Below, piece after piece: positions 61,944 to 64,000 of a DNA stretch of 64,000 bases. Position 1 is the stretch's first letter. Each line of letters starts with the position of its first letter. The notes beneath the pieces are model-generated. The model saw only the letters and a program-made list of their open reading frames with translations, did no database searches and had not been told where the DNA came from. Position numbers and translations under genes: made by a program. The DNA comes from an uncultured Lachnospiraceae bacterium. Its GTDB lineage: Bacteria > Bacillota > Clostridia > Lachnospirales > Lachnospiraceae. The DNA is taken from NCBI GenBank assembly GCA_947382625.1, contig CANDAG010000008.1, positions 53,320 through 117,319 of the forward strand. Reading direction: 5' to 3'.

Positions 61944-62526
61944 CCCCTGGGGGAATGAAGACACCGGCAAAATTCTGGAAATTCTCCAAAAGCAGGATGT
62001 CCATGTGACTTTCTTTATGACCGGAGGATGGGTTGAGAGCTATCCGGACGATGTAAAGGCGATTTTGGCAGCAGGACACGATCTTGGAAATCACAGCGAA
62101 AATCACAAAAACATGAGCCAGCTTTCCGATTCGGAAAAAAAGGAAGAACTGATGAAGGTACATACCAAGGTGCAGGAGCTGACGGGATATGAAATGTTCC
62201 TCTTCAGACCGCCCTACGGGGATTATGATAATGCGGTGGTAAATGTGGCTAAGGATTGCGGGTACTATACAATTCAATGGGATGTGGATTCTCTTGACTG
62301 GAAAGACTACGGCGTAGACTCCATCATCAAAACCGTAACCCAGCACAAGCATCTTGGAAATGGCAGCATAATTCTCTGCCATAATGGAGCGAAGTACACG
62401 GCCCAGGCGCTGGACACCCTGATCGCCACGCTGAAAAATGAGGGATATACCTTTGTGCCAATCTCGGAATTGATTTATAAAGATAACTATCACATGGATC
62501 ATGAGGGACGGCAGATTAAAAATTAG
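61944..62526 (+). pseudogene. 5'-truncated polysaccharide deacetylase
   Basis: The frame reads WGNEDTGKILEILQ, then VHVTFFMTGGWVESYPDDV, LGNHSENH (metal His pair), FLFRPPYGDYDN, QWDVDSLDWKD and SIILCHNGAKYT, a NodB-type deacetylase. The family's first motif, a strand with the catalytic Asp just before WGNEDT (FDAAWG in relatives), is here AFPWGNE, so the base Asp, N-terminal region and signal are missing. The first ATG (62005) is well inside the domain. The gene is probably inactive. A strong terminator follows it. Confidence 0.8.
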
Positions 62527-62543
62527 GTTTGTACAGTGGAAAA

Positions 62544-62580
62544 TCAAACGTTGCCACGCTTCGTGGGATTGCTTATTGAT
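62544..62580 (-). repeat. Diverged inverted copy of the TCAATAAG...GCGTTTG repeat
   Basis: TCAAACG...CACGCTTCGTG...GCTTATTGA is the reverse complement of the repeat at 61736 with several differences. Together with the copies at 61736-61806 it brackets the truncated deacetylase. Confidence 0.55.
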
Positions 62581-62586
62581 ACGGAT

Positions 62587-62626
62587 AATCCGCAGCTTCT
62601 GGTGAAAAGGAAGTTGCGGATTTTTT
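62587..62626 (+). terminator. Rho-independent terminator after the deacetylase remnant
   Basis: AATCCGCAGCTTC (62587-62599) pairs with GAAGTTGCGGATT (62610-62622, one G-T) and is followed by a T-run to 62626. Confidence 0.9.
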
Positions 62627-62721
62627 CGTTAAGAGGTTTTATAGTATCTGTTATTTTTGCATGGAATAATCATGTAAAAATGTGATCGGGGAAAGAAAAA
62701 ATGGATAATAAGTCATGGGCA

Positions 62722-62730
62722 TGGTATAAT
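62722..62730 (+). promoter_or_regulatory. Extended -10 promoter of the MNT-HEPN pair
   Basis: TGGTATAAT is a perfect extended -10 element 24 bp before the ATG of the nucleotidyltransferase gene; AGAGGTGG is its ribosome site. No good -35 is visible, as is common for extended -10 promoters. Confidence 0.6.
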
Positions 62731-62753
62731 ATCAAAAGAGGTGGTGTTAAAAA

Positions 62754-63083
62754 ATGTCGGATAATCTTTCTATTTTATTAGTGGAGTACCGAAAAGCCAT
62801 TGTGAAAATATTGGGAAACCGGTTTAGCAGAATGGTTTTGTATGGTTCTTATGCCAGAGGAGATTTTAAACAGGATTCAGATATAGATATAATGGTATTA
62901 GCAGATATACAGCCGGAAGAAATAAGTGGCTATGCGGACAAAATTTTCGATATCACATATGATTTTGAAATGCAGTATGGAATGGAAATCAATCCTTCTG
63001 TTCAAAGTGTACAGATTTATGAGCAGTGGAAAAACGTGTCTCTTTTTTTTATTAATATAGAAAAAGATGGAGTAATAGTATGA
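62754..63083 (+). CDS. MNT-domain nucleotidyltransferase (antitoxin-type)
   Basis: A 109-residue minimal nucleotidyltransferase. The GSxxxGxxxxxSDxD signature is intact: MVLYGSYARGDFKQDSDIDI. Partners of this kind AMPylate the HEPN protein and neutralise it in HEPN-MNT toxin-antitoxin modules. The following HEPN gene overlaps by four bases (ATGA), showing translational coupling. Confidence 0.92.
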   Translation: MSDNLSILLVEYRKAIVKILGNRFSRMVLYGSYARGDFKQDSDIDIMVLADIQPEEISGYADKIFDITYDFEMQYGMEINPSVQSVQIYEQWKNVSLFFINIEKDGVIV

Positions 63084-63478
63084 CGCAGATGTTTTATGGA
63101 AAGGATCTGGCAAAATATAAATTGGAAAGGGCAAGAGAAGAACTGGATACCGCCGAGCTTCTTTTTCGCAATGAGAGATTAAAGGCGGCAAATAACAGAG
63201 CATACTATTCGATTTATTATTCATTAACTGCGGTATTGTGTTTAGAGCCAATAGCGTTCAAAAAGCATAAAGATACGATTGCATATTTTAATAAGAATTA
63301 TGTTCATGCGGGTATATTTCCGGAACAAACAGGCAGAAGTATAGCAAAGGCTGTAAAGATCAGACATGCCAGCGATTATGATGAATTTTATATTGCGGGC
63401 AAGGAGGAAGCGGAACGACAGATTCAGACAGCAAAAAATATTATTGATTTGGTAGAAGAATTTATATCTAATCAGTAA
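63080..63478 (+). CDS. HEPN-domain protein (toxin-type partner of MNT)
   Basis: A 132-residue all-helical HEPN protein of the UPF0332-like group, with LERAREELDTAELLFRNER, NNRAYYSIYYSLTAVLC and the C-terminal KIRHASDYDEFYIAGKEEAE. HEPN toxins are RNases. The strict Rx4-6H motif of the HepT class is not evident here; UPF0332-type members rely on a different conserved set. It overlaps the MNT gene by ATGA. A broken AlbA-type ATPase begins right after. Confidence 0.87.
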   Translation: MTQMFYGKDLAKYKLERAREELDTAELLFRNERLKAANNRAYYSIYYSLTAVLCLEPIAFKKHKDTIAYFNKNYVHAGIFPEQTGRSIAKAVKIRHASDYDEFYIAGKEEAERQIQTAKNIIDLVEEFISNQ

Positions 63479-63479
63479 A

Positions 63480-64000
63480 AGATCAGGACAGTTGCCGGGA
63501 CTTGTGCGGGCAGATAATATCCGAAACACACATTTTTCGAGGAATCCTAAAATTGCAGAATTTTTGAAAGCATATAATTATGTCAAAGAATATGGAGAAG
63601 GAGTAGACCACATGTGCCGGGTAATGGCAGACGCAGGTCTGCAAGAGCCGTGATATTATACGAATGCGTTTTTATTGCAGGCGGTTGTTTATAATATGAG
63701 GGAGGAAAAACCAGCTATTAATTCGAATAATCAGGCTGTAGCTATGAAAAATCAGGCTATTCAGGATGAAAGGTTGGCTATTGGAGATAGAAAGCTGGCT
63801 ATTGAAATGTTAAATTTGGCTATTGAAAAACGGAATTATAATGAACCAATCATAAAAAATATAATTGCGATTTATGATGCGATAGAAACAGATCAAATTT
63901 TTGGTGCACCAGAAGTAAAAAATATACTTAAATGTTCAATATCTGCTTCAAAGGAAATTATGAAAAAGCTAAGAGATATGGAAGTGGTAAATTTTTATGT
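63480..64000 (+). pseudogene. Broken AlbA/HATPase-type ATP-binding transcriptional regulator fragment, continues past the window
   Basis: The frame from about 63481 reads GQLPGLVRADNIRNTHFSRN then PKIAEFLKAYNYVKEYGEGV, the C-terminal HATPase_c_4-like part of Schlafen AlbA_2-containing ATP-binding proteins. The N-terminal AlbA and first ATPase parts are absent. A TGA at 63651-63653 interrupts the frame (QEP-stop-YYTNAF), after which it continues with a linker of NQAI/LAIE-like repeats and a helix-turn-helix-like end. This is a truncated and interrupted gene; the 3' end lies beyond 64000. Confidence 0.75.

Overview
The window looks like a chromosomal stretch of a carbohydrate-fermenting, gut-type Lachnospiraceae bacterium (Firmicutes, Clostridia). 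The signs are strong AGGAGG-type ribosome binding sites, LplB/YtcP-type sugar ABC permeases with a lipoprotein binding protein but no local ATPase, YesN-like membrane AraC regulators, an oxygen-sensitive glycyl radical enzyme, and many cytoplasmic glycoside hydrolases. The species assignment is inference; no rRNA or other marker gene is present.

Region 1 (about 1-36,200) is a large plant-glycan locus. It starts with a decayed GH31 tail, then a GH5-like hydrolase, a GH3 beta-glucosidase/xylosidase and a GH120 beta-xylosidase. Next is a redox cluster (FAD oxidoreductase, unknown 261-residue partner, D-2-hydroxyacid dehydrogenase, ADP-ribosylglycohydrolase-like protein) followed by a membrane-anchored AraC sensor. 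A glucuronate operon follows (uxaC, RraA-like, uxuB-type SDR, uxuA), then a GH39-like enzyme. A glycyl radical enzyme and its short activase lie on the minus strand. A sugar ABC importer (two permeases plus binding lipoprotein), GH8, two GH36-like proteins, kduD, a cupin-AraC regulator, a ThuA-like protein and a Gfo/Idh/MocA oxidoreductase complete it. Together these fit import and intracellular dismantling of (glucurono)xylan- and galactoside-type oligosaccharides, with glucuronate going through fructuronate and mannonate to KDG. No KDG kinase or KDPG aldolase is in the window.

Region 2 (about 36,200-46,100) is an AT-richer accessory island. It carries a compact type III toxin-antitoxin module: a consensus promoter, three 38-39 nt antitoxin repeats, a terminator and a ToxN/AbiQ-family toxin. 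Beside it is a 142-bp MITE-like element with perfect 14-bp inverted ends and an 8-bp target duplication. A minus-strand group follows (DUF1349, NUDIX, a HAD remnant, P-loop kinase-like, methyltransferase, UvrA-like ATPase), then an MBL-fold hydrolase and an unrecognised 583-residue protein.

Region 3 (about 46,100-57,800) returns to sugar metabolism with an Rpn-type nuclease, an AraC regulator, a sugar isomerase/epimerase, a second Gfo/Idh/MocA oxidoreductase, a HAD hydrolase, a methyltransferase, a coiled-coil protein, and a GntR-LacI regulator divergent from a GH38 alpha-mannosidase. Operator-like inverted repeats overlap both promoters in that divergent gap. An SGNH hydrolase follows.

Region 4 (about 57,800-64,000) is mobile or decaying DNA: a large serine recombinase with a small upstream gene, two transporters (one carrying two in-frame 36-bp dispersed repeats at its N-terminus), a 5'-truncated polysaccharide deacetylase, an MNT-HEPN pair and a broken AlbA-type ATPase running off the edge. 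No rRNA, tRNA or CRISPR array was recognised.
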